Shown here one piece after another: positions 45,473-56,954 of a DNA stretch of 64,000 nucleotides (its first letter is position 1; each line of letters starts with the position of its first letter). This stretch comes from Halichondria panicea (lineage: Eukaryota; Porifera; Demospongiae; Suberitida; Halichondriidae), in NCBI RefSeq assembly GCF_963675165.1, contig NC_087389.1:5814621-5878620 (forward strand), given 5' to 3'. Both the position numbers and the translations under genes were made by a program. The notes beneath the pieces are model-generated. The model had not been told where the DNA came from, did no database searches, and was given only the letters and a program-made list of their open reading frames with translations.

Positions 45473-48400
45473 CTAATAATAATTTTTTTTTCTGATATGT
45501 TCCGAGCTTTCACCTTTGACCCTCAGCGAGTCCCCATCCAACTTGCCATGGTGACTATGGGACGGACTTTGACCTGGGCTTGATACTGATTTGATCTCTG
45601 TTGGGTTGTCATAGCGACTGTAGTCTGGAAACTCGGTAATAGTTTTAGAGAACTTGACTTTTGGAGCCAATCTCCTAGCGTCTCTACAGTGTGTGGGCGT
45701 GTGTGGGTGGGGGGTAATTTATAAAGAACAGAAATAATGCTGCAACTAAAGTGACTGCTACAGTATACACACACGATTGGTAATACACAGTGACACTAGC
45801 AAGTGTATGCAATGGCCGAGTGGTCTCCCAGTAAAGTGTAGGGATAACTCACTCTGTGTGTCTCTGGCTCCTGGAGGATCTCTCACTCTTGCTATCAGCC
45901 TGGGCACAGAAATCAAACAATGTAGGTGGCTACTAAATAAGTGTATGCTGTTTGTTACATTGAAACCTGTCTATACCCTACAACTAGCCTCTATAATACA
46001 GCCAGGTTAATGGGCCCCAAAGTTTCCATAGCATGTGTTTGGACCTGTGTTAGCAGGCCACCCTCTATAATACAGCCAGGTTAATGGGCCCCAAACCTCT
46101 GCCTGGTGCATGGCCACTACCAAACAGGTATAATACAGTGCGTACGTAACTCTACTGTATTGCACACAAGCTACACACATGTACAGTGTCTCTCACCTCA
46201 TCTGACTTGCTGTAGAGGCGCTGTATGATAGGAGTGAGGGGGGAGAAGGTTCGGGTCATACCACCACCACGTTTACGAGCCTCTCCATTAGCATTCATAC
46301 GCTGAGCTACTGACGTCATCTGCTTCCTGTGTGTGTGGGGGGGGGAGGGTGTGTGTGTGGGGGGGGGGTGCAGTCATAGTGTGTGTGTGGTGTGTGTTTG
46401 GGGGGGGGGGTGCAGTCATAGTGTGTGTGTGGTGTGTGCAGTCATAGTGTATGTGTGGTGTGTGTGGGGGGGTGCAGTCATAGTGTGTGTGTGGTGTGTG
46501 GGGGGGGGTGCAGTCATAGTGTGTGTGTGGGGGGGGGGTGCAGTCATAGTGTGTGTGTGTGGTGTGTGTGTGGGGGGGTACACTAATTACATTAATTAAT
46601 TCAACTTTGAACCCTGGGCTATTATTACATGGTATCGTGCTAAAATTGTCATCTCCCAAATATCTGGTACCATTTGAAAGGTTTTTATACCTCGGTGTGC
46701 ATGCGCAAGCGAGGTAACTTACGTACGGTAGTGTGTTTGTGTGTCTGTGTGTGTGTAGACTGCTACAGCTGCTCAAGGATGAATCAAGTGCAAGTAACAG
46801 TTTTAAGTTAGCCAAACTTGTTTACTGAGTGTTGCTACTCTACTTAGTAGTTAGCTCTGCACTAAAACGCTAGCTATTGGTAGCTACAAGAGTGAGAAGA
46901 GAGCTGCAAGGCTCTGCTGATGGCAGCCATTAATTTTAGGCTTGAACTTTTGGTATCGATCGTTTTTAACAACAATCATGGTCGATCATTACCCACTCCT
47001 TGAGTTTCCCTGGATTTTGCATGCAGTAAAATTAAATGATAATCATGATAGAATCAATGTGTGTAGCTTAGTAGCTTTATGTTATGTAGCTTTGGCACCT
47101 CCACCGAGGCATCACTATGACTGCGGTGCTTTCATTTTTTCTAAGCTTTCGGAAAATCATAAAATTGGATCCACGGAATTCAAGTTATGACGACTGAACG
47201 AGTCCACTAACCAATTGATTAAACGGGGGACATGTACATGTAGTACATACCTGCACATTAATTTATACTATTCACTCACTCTAACACTTCTTGGGGGGTG
47301 GCTGTTCGATAGTCAATGGTATTATGGTCCTCCCCTTTATCTGCCGCCTCATGACCTCTGTCCTTTGACCCTCGCGACCTTTTCTTAGCAGCAGAATCCG
47401 GGGGTACGGGGGGGGGGCGATTGGAGGATCGTTGAGGGGTAGTGGGTGGTTCAGGGGGCGCCTTCCACACAGGTACTTGACCCCTGCTGGGGGGAGGGGG
47501 TGGATTGATAATTCATTTTTCGCATCATTTGATAGGATATAAAGAGAGCTACAGAAAACTCTATTTATGACAATTACCGTATACGCTTGATCAGGAGCCG
47601 CGGCTACTAAATGTTTCATTTTGCTAGCAAGGGAGGCTACTATTTGAGTGCGGCCTTTATACAAGAGCGGCCTCTGATCGAGCATATACGGTAATACAAG
47701 AGTGCTCTTGTTTGATAAAATTGGGTCAAATAGACCACGGATAATTACTAACTTTGGGCACAAAATAATTTCTGAGATACACCCACGGTTATATATACGA
47801 ACACAAGGAAATAATTACGTGTGTAGAATAATCATTACAGAGTGATTGAACTTACTTCTTATTGTCTGATGGTGCAGTAGCCCCTCCCTCTCCAGTGGGC
47901 GGAGTGTCCTGGTTCATGTGCAGTTGATGCCATGAGGTCGACGTGATGTTCCCTCATCTTAGTCAGTCTCTCCTCGTGACTAGTCAGCAGTTTAGTAATG
48001 GCAGACTCATGCTCTTTCTCTAGACTGGAGAATGCATCTCGTAACTGTCCATTCTCCTTCTGTACACTGAGGGGGGGTGTGGGTGTGGCAAGGGGGAGGG
48101 GCTTATTACAGTAACAGTGCAGACAATTGAGTGGTGTAGTTAGGTTATCAACAATTAAATATCTAATACCGTATAGCGGGTAATTTTCGTGGGGCAAAAT
48201 ATTCGTGGTTTTCGTGATTGAACACTATAGCTGGACCACGAATATTTTACCAACGAATGAAGCGACCTTGACCACCTTTACCTGCAGTGAAAGCAGCAAC
48301 TAAGAACATACTATCCACAAAGTGACTAAATATTGCTCAACCACGAATATTTTGCTCCCCGAAAATTACCGGCTATACGGTAGACACTAGCAGTAGCAAT

Positions 48401-48659
48401 TCTCCCAGTGACACACTCTCATACAGACTTGCACACACACCACCATACACACACACTACACAATCACTAATTAAAGGCCCTCCACTTACATAGCGAGCTG
48501 CTCGGCCATGTGTGTCAGTTCTCCGGAGAGTGCCCAACAAGTCTCGTACATCATGAGATAGCGAACACAGATATTCTGACCCATAGCATCGGCCCAATCC
48601 ACCGGCTTCTGGTTCTCCCTGTCCGTGTGGACCATGCTGTAGCCAAAGTCTATAAGCAG

Positions 48660-48724
<65 letters not shown>

Positions 48725-49487
48725 GGGGTGTGTGTGTATGTGTGTGTATGTGGGTGGTGTGTGTGGGGTAGGGGAGTGATACAGCTAGACTTAGAAACTA
48801 AATATCTAAAAACATGATTGCATTTTTTCAGTTATCGTTGCTATAGCTATGCGATACACACGTTTCAGGCTTGAGCAAGCACTTATTACACTAACAGCAC
48901 ATACCCACTCACACATCCGCCCACTCACCTGTCGACAGTCGAGGTGTCCTCCCTGTGCTGCAAAGTGGGCGGGGGTCACACCAGACTCATCCAGTATCTC
49001 CGTCACTTCCGACTGTTTGTTCCTCTTCTTGACTGTCTTGAGAAGCCACTCAAGGCACTTGACATGTGACACTCCACTGAACCACCCTAGTGGAGGGGGA
49101 AATGGTAGTCAATTATTAGGAGACTGAACACAAAATTGCAAAATAATATTCTCAATTTTCAAACACAATTAATTTTATGATAGCGGGTTATTTTCAAGGC
49201 ATTAATTTTTCTCAGATTGCCCAAACTAAACATTCGATGATATACAGAAATGTCGGTGTCAAACGAACAACCAGTAACTGCCTATTAGTAAGTGTTCCCT
49301 GTACCTGTATAGCGAGCATGGCGGGTATGGTGAATGAGTCATCTGGTATCTGCAGTGCGGAGGAGGGCAGTCCACTCTCCACTAGGAACTGTATGATGGG
49401 CAGGCGGCCATGGAGGGCAGTCTTGTGGGCCAAACTGAAGTGGTGCTCATTACTACCGTACGTGTCCACCTCGTGACTGCTCAACAT
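45473..49487 (-). CDS. Synphilin-1-like ankyrin/coiled-coil protein, fuller copy
   Basis: Exons 5' to 3': 49305..49487 (HHFSLAHKTALHGRLPIIQF), 48929..49086 (VKCLEWLLKTV, GVTPAHFAAQGGHLDC), 48490..48661 (LLIDFGYSMVHTDRENQKP, RYLMMYETCWALSGEL), a coil at about 47860..48072 (SLEKEHESAITKLL), 47280..47483 (Pro/Lys-rich), 46197..46326, a short Ser/Arg exon near 45,850-45,900 and 45473..~45690 (last exon, stop TAG). The ankyrin-coil order and the RYL..YETC..L motif resemble vertebrate synphilin-1 (SNCAIP), an alpha-synuclein-interacting scaffold. The coil exon reads best with one frame change near 47,930, so the gene may be damaged. The 5' exons lie upstream or are lost: a stray eIF4E3-like piece sits at 49,505. 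Confidence 0.6.
46327..46580. repeat. (TG)n / 'ggggggtgcagtcatagtg' compound repeat
   Basis: At least seven 'gtgcagtcatagtgtgtgtg' units. Lies immediately upstream (minus strand) of the exon 46,197-46,326. Confidence 0.95.
46684..47140. repeat. Composite of dispersed repeats
   Basis: 46,684-46,930 begins TACCTCGGTGTGCATGCGCAAGCGAGGTA and runs through a 'gactgctacagctgctcaaggatga' body, a type that looks like a dispersed family. 46,965-47,140 is a partial copy of the 5' region of the membrane-protein block ('aacaacaatcatggtc', 'accgaggcatca', 'gtgctttcatt'). Confidence 0.55.
47577..47691. mobile_element. CCGTATA-family MITE, short
   Basis: 115 bp, ends CCGTATACGCTTGATCAG / reverse complement CCGTATATGCTCGATCAG, flanked by TA. 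Confidence 0.75.
48169..48380. mobile_element. CCGTATA-family MITE
   Basis: 212 bp. The left end CCGTATAGCGGGTAATTTTCG matches the reverse complement of the right end CCGTATAGCCGGTAATTTTCG. TA on both sides. A one-ended relative is at 32,600-32,670. Confidence 0.85.
48664..48775. repeat. (TG)n microsatellite at a splice acceptor
   Basis: About 30 TG units and a G run. On the minus strand (CA)nCAG directly precedes the ankyrin exon that starts at 48,661. Confidence 0.95.
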
Positions 49488-49504
49488 GTGATGCTATGTG
49501 GGTA

Positions 49505-49560
49505 GGACCATTTCCAGTCCAACAAAACACGAGAGAATAGTGAAATCCTCGAGCTCTTTG
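49505..49560 (-). pseudogene. eIF4E3-like exon/intron fragment
   Basis: About 55 bp match 10,375-10,435 ('gaccatttccagtccaacaaaacacgagagaat...cctcgagctct'), covering the donor end of the eIF4E3-like exon 4 and its intron. Nothing else of that gene is here. Confidence 0.7.
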
Positions 49561-49999
49561 AGAGGACAGACATCCAATTTAGCCCTCATACCTGCAGTGG
49601 GAAAACAAGAGTCTCAATTAAAGTGGATTAATCAATACATGTATAGGTACAGTGTAGGCAGGCCTTCATACTTGTGTACTAAGCAAAGCAATTAGTGAAG
49701 GAGCTTGTACATTAAAGAGCCCTAACAGATAGTTAACGCATGGAAACAGTACAGTACATGCACAGACTATAATTATGTAATACAATGTTTCTGGTACCAA
49801 TTAACAATTTCCAACAATATCCTTCAGCTCATGAGGACAGTGAACGTTGCATCAAATAAACAGGAAAGCTGGAGCCTCCAAAATGCACGATTTACATATT
49901 GATTATTTAGCCTACTTGAATAAACAGTATTGAACATGTCACTAGAGAATTAGCTGCTTCCTCTGAATGTGAGGTGACTTGTGTTGAGTTATTACTCAC
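49561..49999. other. Spacer, nothing recognised
   Basis: AT-rich, no exon or repeat identified. Confidence 0.45.
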
Positions 50000-50226
50000 C
50001 CTGACAGCCCGGGGTGTTGAGACAGTAGGTACCATTAGAACAGATGGAGTCATCTTCTCTACACTCATCAATATCTGGTGGGCCAGGGTGAGTCACACTG
50101 TGTACTAGTGCAAGCCAGTCTCCTCACCTGTACAAGATCCCTCCACCTCCTCATATCCCAGGGCACACTCCTTACAGCTGTCAGCCCCCGGACCACCACA
50201 CTCTGTCAGGCATGCCTTATCACACA
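50000..50226 (-). pseudogene. CRELD-like EGF exon pair, intact-looking copy
   Basis: Exon 50128..50226 (CDKACLTECGGPGADSCKEC, then ALGYEEVEGSC) joins in phase to 50000..50074 (DIDECREDDSICSNGTYCLN, then TPGCQ) with a GTGAGT donor. The first is a furin/EGF-like Cys repeat and the second a calcium-binding EGF start (DIDEC), the order found in CRELD proteins. The exons are sound, but no further CRELD exon was found within reach on this strand, so this is a fragment or a gene with distant exons. Confidence 0.6.
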
Positions 50227-51494
50227 CTGCATGGATGCAGGTGTGTGTGGGGGTGTGTGCGTAGGGGGGGGGGGGGGGGCTGTGAAAGTAAATAGTTAAT
50301 CAGTGCAGCTTGGCCGGAATAGCCACGTGGCTATTTTTCAGACAATATAGCCATGGCTAAAAAGCGGTCTCTACCTCGAATATAATGACTAATTTTGCAG
50401 TTCTGTCTCCAATGAACAATTAATTTATGCTCTCTATCTGCTAGACCTCACCTAAAATGTAATATTCAGCCGTATAAAATGACATCAAAAACCTAGTTTG
50501 GGCAGCCAGCACTGGCCAGTATACAGTGGCTGCATTTCAGAGTAGCAATCCGTGCCAGACCAAATTAATGGCCGGTATGTTGAGGTGGCCTTTAGAGAGC
50601 CAGAATAGCGAGAGTCTACTATATGTTGATTACCTTCGTGAATTGTGAGTTTAGTGCTCGGGTCATGTGACCACCACCTTAGGATCCCGCCCACACATAC
50701 TCATCATCCTTGTAAGTCTGGGCCGCAAGATCTGGTGTGTGTGTGTGTGTGGGTGGAGAGTGATGTAAGAGGAAATAAAGAATGCCATGGCACAGAAAGT
50801 TAAGGGTTAGCTAATTTAAGGGGCAAATGCACAAAATTACCGTGTTCGATACCGTGTTCGATAGCTAAACTAAAACTAGAGCACTAAAGTGCAAACCCTC
50901 GGCTGGTGACATGATAATAGAGTGATAATGCAGTGCATGTAGCATGTATGACTAGCAAGAGCAACTCAAAAGCAATAAAACTAAACCAGACTGGAGGCAT
51001 GCTGAAACATTAGACATGCACTGCGGACAGGGATCACAGCAAAGAAGCCTGGAGTCTTAGACTTAGAGAAGTATGGCTCAGGCCAGGCTGGAGTATAGGA
51101 TCCAGACAGCCAACAACCAGTCACAATTTTAGCTTTCTACTATAATTATATCTGGTAAGGATCACTTCAGCTGCAACTACGTAATCAAGGCCATGTGTAG
51201 CTAGCTAGCTGCCAACGTGCAAGTTCAAGCTTCTTAGCTTTTGCTCGACAATGAAGCTTTAACATCAAAATCTGCCACTATTTAAACCAAGATATTGTTC
51301 TGTGAAGGCTATCTGTGCTGTAAACGCAGCGCTGTGGCACCCAGGTGAGTAGATATACCTGTGACAAACAAACAAACAAACAGACCAACAGACTACTATA
51401 CCCGTGGCCGCCCACGCGCCTCGGGTAACAATACATTATCTGGTGAGCAATATACAGTCATGGTGTTTCAGTACTCACACTGGTTGTAGCTACT
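50227..51494. other. Repeat-rich spacer
   Basis: Poly-G/(TG)n at 50,240-50,280; Tigger-like right end near 50,565-50,622; 51,225-51,265 is an inverted match to about 18,550-18,590 (tagcttttgctcgacaa); 51,360-51,430 has the 'caaacaaacaaacagaccaacagactactatacccg' tail of a dispersed repeat. No gene recognised. Confidence 0.5.
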
Positions 51495-51600
51495 AGGAAG
51501 GGGTAGTAGAACACACCCTCTCATTCCTGGTGGTCACACTTGACGGTCTTCCTGATGGAGACTGCTTCTCCCCTGAGCTCAGTGGAGATAGTCTGACCAT
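51495..51600 (-). other. Unassigned exon candidate
   Basis: After a TGTGTGCAG acceptor the minus strand reads DGQTISTELRGEAVSIRKTV, then KCDHQE and a stop. Polar, with no family recognised. It lies about 200 bp upstream (minus strand) of the stop of the LYHKSVEDQE module. Confidence 0.3.
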
Positions 51601-51798
51601 CTGCACACACTGCATGGGGAGAATACACGGATAACTGCAAACACGCTATAGTGGAAATTATAATAATACGGACACTTTAACTAATGGAAAGTGAACTGTT
51701 TATTGTAGTGTGTCTGCTAATTTCATGTGCTTCTATTGAGTTGGGACTTCCCTGATTATAATGCCTGATTATAAGAGGTGTCTTTATTTCAAGGGTGG

Positions 51799-51897
51799 TC
51801 AGTGTAGCCACACCCCCTCACCCGTAATGGCGTGCTGTATCTTCATCTTCCTCTCTAGGATGTTCCTCTCCTGGTCCTCCACTGACTTGTGATACAG
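51799..51897 (-). pseudogene. Terminal-exon-like module LYHKSVEDQE, fourth copy
   Basis: 99 nt, encoding YHKSVEDQERNILERKMKI, then TGEGVWLH and TGA, with AATAAA (51,783-51,788) 11 bp beyond. This is the cleanest copy. Its position just outside segmental duplication copy B shows the module is part of a larger repeated unit. Confidence 0.45.
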
Positions 51898-52512
51898 CTA
51901 CTCACCACACAGCCTCATCTGACAACACACCTGAAACAGGGGACAACAATTTGTTATAATTATGTTGGAGAACAATAAATACTGTAATAGTGCTGCTCAC
52001 AAGCATCACTTACAGGAAGATAGAGCCTGCACTCAGTATCCTAGCTGTCTCTTGCTTTACTCTTCTCTTTCTTCAGTGATCCACCACGTGGCATGATTTC
52101 CAGCCCAGCGAAGTAGTGGGAGGGGGAGGGGCTGGTGTTTTATTCATTTCCCTTGAAGATAGCTTGATCCACTGGCCATGGTAGTTGTATACTAAGCTAT
52201 AGCTAGAAAGAAATATTCTCACACTCAACATTTTTTGTCTCTATCTCAAAATTACTTCTTTCAGGACACAATGAGCACCAATAATCCTACGAAATCAAAC
52301 GATCTGTACAAACACTGGGATCAACTAATGCAGCAAGAAAATATTGATTCAATAAAACCGTATTTTTATCTCGAGCTCTCTACCTAAAAGGGGCTGGGAA
52401 TGTTTATTGTTCAAATAGATCTTCTCCTGTTGCACACCACATCACACATCATTGGTTTCCTGCATGTGAAATAATTGCATGATGAAATTTAATTATAGGC
52501 CTATTGGTTCAC

Positions 52513-55500
52513 TTACGTAGCTGCTGTCTGACACATTTTAAAGGCCAATTCTTCCTTTCCCAATCTCAACAGTATCTCCACCAGAGCTCTGTAAGTAGCG
52601 GCCCCTGGATTATGCTGTTTCCACAGTCTCAAGGCCTTGTCCATCGCTACTTGTGTGCCATTAGCAAGTTGAGCAATTCTGACATCACTTTGCTCTGCAG
52701 GACTCAGTCCCAGTTGTACAGCATAGGTGTCCACATTGTCAAAGTGAGCTGCCAGAATGATCATGTCAGTCTCTTTAATTTCAGTGTCAAGTTGAGAGTC
52801 TGTCACTTTTGCATGCTCATTCAATTCCTCAATGGTCACAGTCCTCGGTCCACCAGCTCCTAGGAGAAGGAAAGGAGTGTGGTTAATGGGCGGAATCTCT
52901 GAGAGTGAACAGAACTGTTTGTCAATGACAGAGACATGAAATTCCTAGCTCTCTTAAAAGCAGAACACATTAAATTTCTATATAGTTCCTAAGAACATAA
53001 TTAATTACCCCAAATTCAATTATTTTATGCATGCATGGTTAACTGTAATCACGTACTGATCCACACATACCTGAGTGACTGGTGTGTGGATATGAAGTGA
53101 GTCCTTCAGTGACATCAGATGGTACAGCATCTGTCATTGCTGCATGTATTAATAATAACTGCTATAATTAATGCAGTGTAATATAATGTGTTCTGCTTTT
53201 AAGAGAGCTAGGAATTTCATGAATACGTAGATGTATATGGATTACCGACAAAGATGACTCACCTGTTGTATGTTGGTCTGTTCTGTGTGTAGACTGCAGG
53301 GCTGTAGTACAAGTAGCCTCGTCACTAGCTGTGGGGTGGTGCTCTACTGGTGATGCTTGAGAGAAGCTCTGTTCATTGATGAGAGTGTCTGGATCAGTGA
53401 CATCACTAGGAGTGTCCACTGTATCAACAACCTCATAAACAATTCTGTTGTATTCCGCTGGTTCGTTAGCGGTTGACCATGAAAGGATACTGTCGAAAAC
53501 AGCTGAAGATATCTATAATGGATAAGATCACAGTAAAAAGTTAAAAATAATGATGTATTAATTGCTACACTCACCGTTTGAGCCTCATCAATCATCTTCG
53601 ACAGTAGCGTATCCCAAAGAGAATGGAAAGTACGATTCATCTAGGAAATTATAAGATAATTTTTATGCATGAATCAAGAACTCACCTCTTCATTTAGTGG
53701 AGGTAAACATGTTCTCTCCCACTCAGTCAGCACTGCAGAATTCCTTGATTCTCGTATGGTCTGTGTATTAAGATAAATGCAACATAATCATGAACTATTG
53801 AGTGAGTACCTTCAACTGTTCATTGCACATGAGTATCAACTCCTCGTTCACAGGATTACCATAGTGTCTAACACCGTCCTCCAGGTAACTGAACCCCTCC
53901 AGACTAGGGAACAGCTCTGGTAGACACTCAGTGAGAGCTATCACTCCCTCATCATCAATGGAATTGTGGTTGAGATCCAACCTTTTTAAATTCTTACATA
54001 TCACATTAGCGAACTTGAGATGGTGGATAAGCATTATGATGTCGGCAGAGGTGAGAGAATAACGCCACCAGTAAAGTTGTTCCAGATATGGAAATGCTTG
54101 AAGAAACTTTGCCAGTAAGAGAGTTCCAGCAGTTCCACTGAAATTGGAACCAGACAAGTCCATCACAGTTAAACTGTTAGGGTTGATATTCAGCATCTCA
54201 CAGGTGACTGTGTATTGAGATTCAGAGTGAAATGAAGTGGTGAGATGGGTAGCTGATAATTCAATCTTAGTCAATCGTAACGGAATGTTCTCCACAACTG
54301 AACATAATCCAGGTAAACCAAGATTATTATCAGAGAGGAGTAATTTTACCAGATCAGGACAGTGAGGGGCAATCGACTGTAAGAGGGTGGTCAGTAGAGC
54401 TCCATTGACGTCAGCATCATCAGTGAGGGTTTTGGCTAGCTTCAGTACCTTCAGGTTGATAAGAGCATCAGACAGTACAGCTGTCTCTAATGACTGTATG
54501 CCAGACACTCCAAGAGGATTGTGGGATAAGTTCAGTGTTGTAAGGCTCATACAAGATGTGTGTATGAATGACGACGTGACGTTAGTGAAGTTGTTATAAG
54601 ACAACGAGAGGTAATCTAAAGTTGTAAAAGCAGCTGAGGCTCTCCTGAATAGATCAGCAACACCTTTGTCAGACAACTTAGTCTGCTGGAGGGATAATCG
54701 TGTGACTTGCAGTTTACCATTCGCATTGGAAAGTATGTCAGTTAGTTCCTTCAACAGTTTATCATCGATTGCACAATGGGATATTATGATAACCATATCA
54801 TCACAATTTACAGCATGACGAAGAACATAGAACCCAGCTACACAGTCAAAAGTGGTGCTGAAATTATCGTCTAATAAATTTGCTCCATACAAATTACAAA
54901 CTTTTGTGCAGAATCCAGAGTCAGAAGCTTCGAAAGCAGCATGACATAATAAAACCAACTTTTTAAGCTTTCCAGCAAACACAAATTGATCCGTCAAACC
55001 ATGATCCAAACTGATCACCTTATCGCTATGACTACCATTGTACTTACTAGCAATACCAAACATAAATCTCCACACCATGTCAAACCGGCCACTGTCAGCA
55101 TTAGTCTCAACAATCTTCAGTTTCTCTTCATTCGGTAGAGTAGCAAGATGGAGGGCAGCCAAGAACTCCTGGATGGTCAGGTGAGCAAAGTGAAAAGACA
55201 GGCCATGACCAACAGGTAGAAGTGATCGTGCAGACTGCAACAGACCAAAGCACAGCAACTTGTCACCAACTTCGGGTAAGCGAAAGGACAAATCATCTTC
55301 TGAGAAAACCAGCTGATCTAATAATAAGCACTCGTAGGCAAACTCACACATCAACCAAAATGTGTTTTGTAGATCATTCGGAATCTTGTCAAAGCTATTG
55401 CAGCTAATAGGACAATCAGGGAACTTCTTTTTGACATTACGAAGGATAATGTTAAGAATAATTTGAGTGTACAGCTCAGTTAGCGTACGAGGAAGCTCTT

Positions 55501-56319
55501 GGTCTAAAGTGTGCCACAAGTTACAAACAATGGCACAATTGAGGGGCACAGAACACACACTCTGAATGACTGGGTTGTTCTCAAGCTGCTTGATGAGAGA
55601 ACTGGAAATTGCTCAAACTCTGATTCTATGTATTGCTTGATATTCTCCTCATTGAAACCAACTACCTCAACCAAACGGTTTACAGAGGGAAGGTCATGAA
55701 GAGGAGCTGAAGCAGAAGGTCGTGAGGTGAGGAGAACAGAAGCAAAAGGAAGAACATCACCAAAGAGAAGGTCATATAGAAATGAGGTTTCTAATTGATT
55801 GTCTTCACTAAGCTCGTCCCAGCCATCAGCTATGATGAGGACACTTTTTCCTTCTTTTTCTTCCAACTCTTCTACAACAGATTGGCGAATCCTCTCATTG
55901 GCATGAAGAAGTTTGAACAGCTCAGCGAGACTTGTGGCAGAGGACACTCGATTCTCTCTCAGTGGAAGCAACAGAACACAGTTGAATTGTGTCAGGATCT
56001 TGCCCTCTGCCCACCCTTCAGCAAGCATGGTACACAGTGTGGTTTTACCAATCCCAGCATTGCCTTCAACGATGAGCTTCTTGACTGGTTTCTTGCTTTC
56101 TTCGACTTTGAATAGGTTGCCATGGAGAATTGGAGTACGCTTGACCTTATCATCAGGTGCACCATGTTGTGGCAAGCCGGCTCTAAATCCTTCTTCTTTT
56201 TCAGCCTCCACTAACTGCAAGTTGATGAGCCTGTCTCCTCTAACTGGTGGCCATTGCTTTTGACGATTCAAGAGTCTTTCTATGTATTTCTGGCGAATGC
56301 TAGTAATGAATTTATCCAT
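52513..56319 (-). pseudogene. NACHT-LRR-linker-Death gene (NLR type), copy B, one frameshift
   Basis: Model: complement(join(52513..52859,53071..53130,53263..53512,53575..53640,53686..53760,53810..56319)). Domains and splice sites are as in copy A, with few residue changes (for example E to K before GKSVLII, L to H in the last LRR exon). The NACHT-LRR junction that is shifted in copy A is intact here (LLLDQLVFSEDD). Instead, 10 bp are missing at 55,600/55,601 (gagagaACTGG against gagagaAGAAGC...CTGG in copy A). This breaks the frame after the NACHT sensor region, at ESEFEQFP. Neither copy can make the full protein as read. The start MDKFITS at 56,319 matches copy A. Confidence 0.88.
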
Positions 56320-56954
56320 GTTCTGATCAATTTAGGAATTGTTTACAGCAAATACGAAATATTTGTATAGATTGGTTATTACTAATTTCAAGAGCGTAGT
56401 CGGAAGTGACCTGAGATGATGTAATAAAAGCAGCAACAACCTAGCAGAGGATAGAGAATTGAGATTTGATTACCGTACTTTATCTGACACAGTGTAGGAT
56501 ATGCCCCACCTACAAGGAGGATATACGGGGTGCATAATTATCCTCCTCGTATATGTGTAGTATATATCTGCATGACTTAATTATACATCTATATAGCTGC
56601 ATGTTCCAATAAGAGGTGACGTATCAGTGTGGTAGGATTCGAATATTTCAGCGAACACTCTGGTGCTTTAACATATTCAGACATGAAAAGTTATAAAATA
56701 CATTCCAAGCAACATAGCCAACAAGAGTGCTGTAGTTGTTAGTGTACTATTCAGTCACACACTGTTCTATTAAACTTAGCTATCTTGCTTGCATATAGCT
56801 GCTTTCCCAGCCTCGTTGTCTCTAAAACAATGCTAGCTATAGGACGCCAACTATGTAGGCCTGGTATTGATTGATTCTGGACGTGCATGGTTATAGGAAC
56901 CAAAAAACAAAAGCAGAGAGATTTTGCAAAAACAACACACCGGCAGTGTTAGTC
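56320..56954. other. NLR copy B 5' flank
   Basis: Collinear with 4,464-5,102; no gene recognised. Confidence 0.5.
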
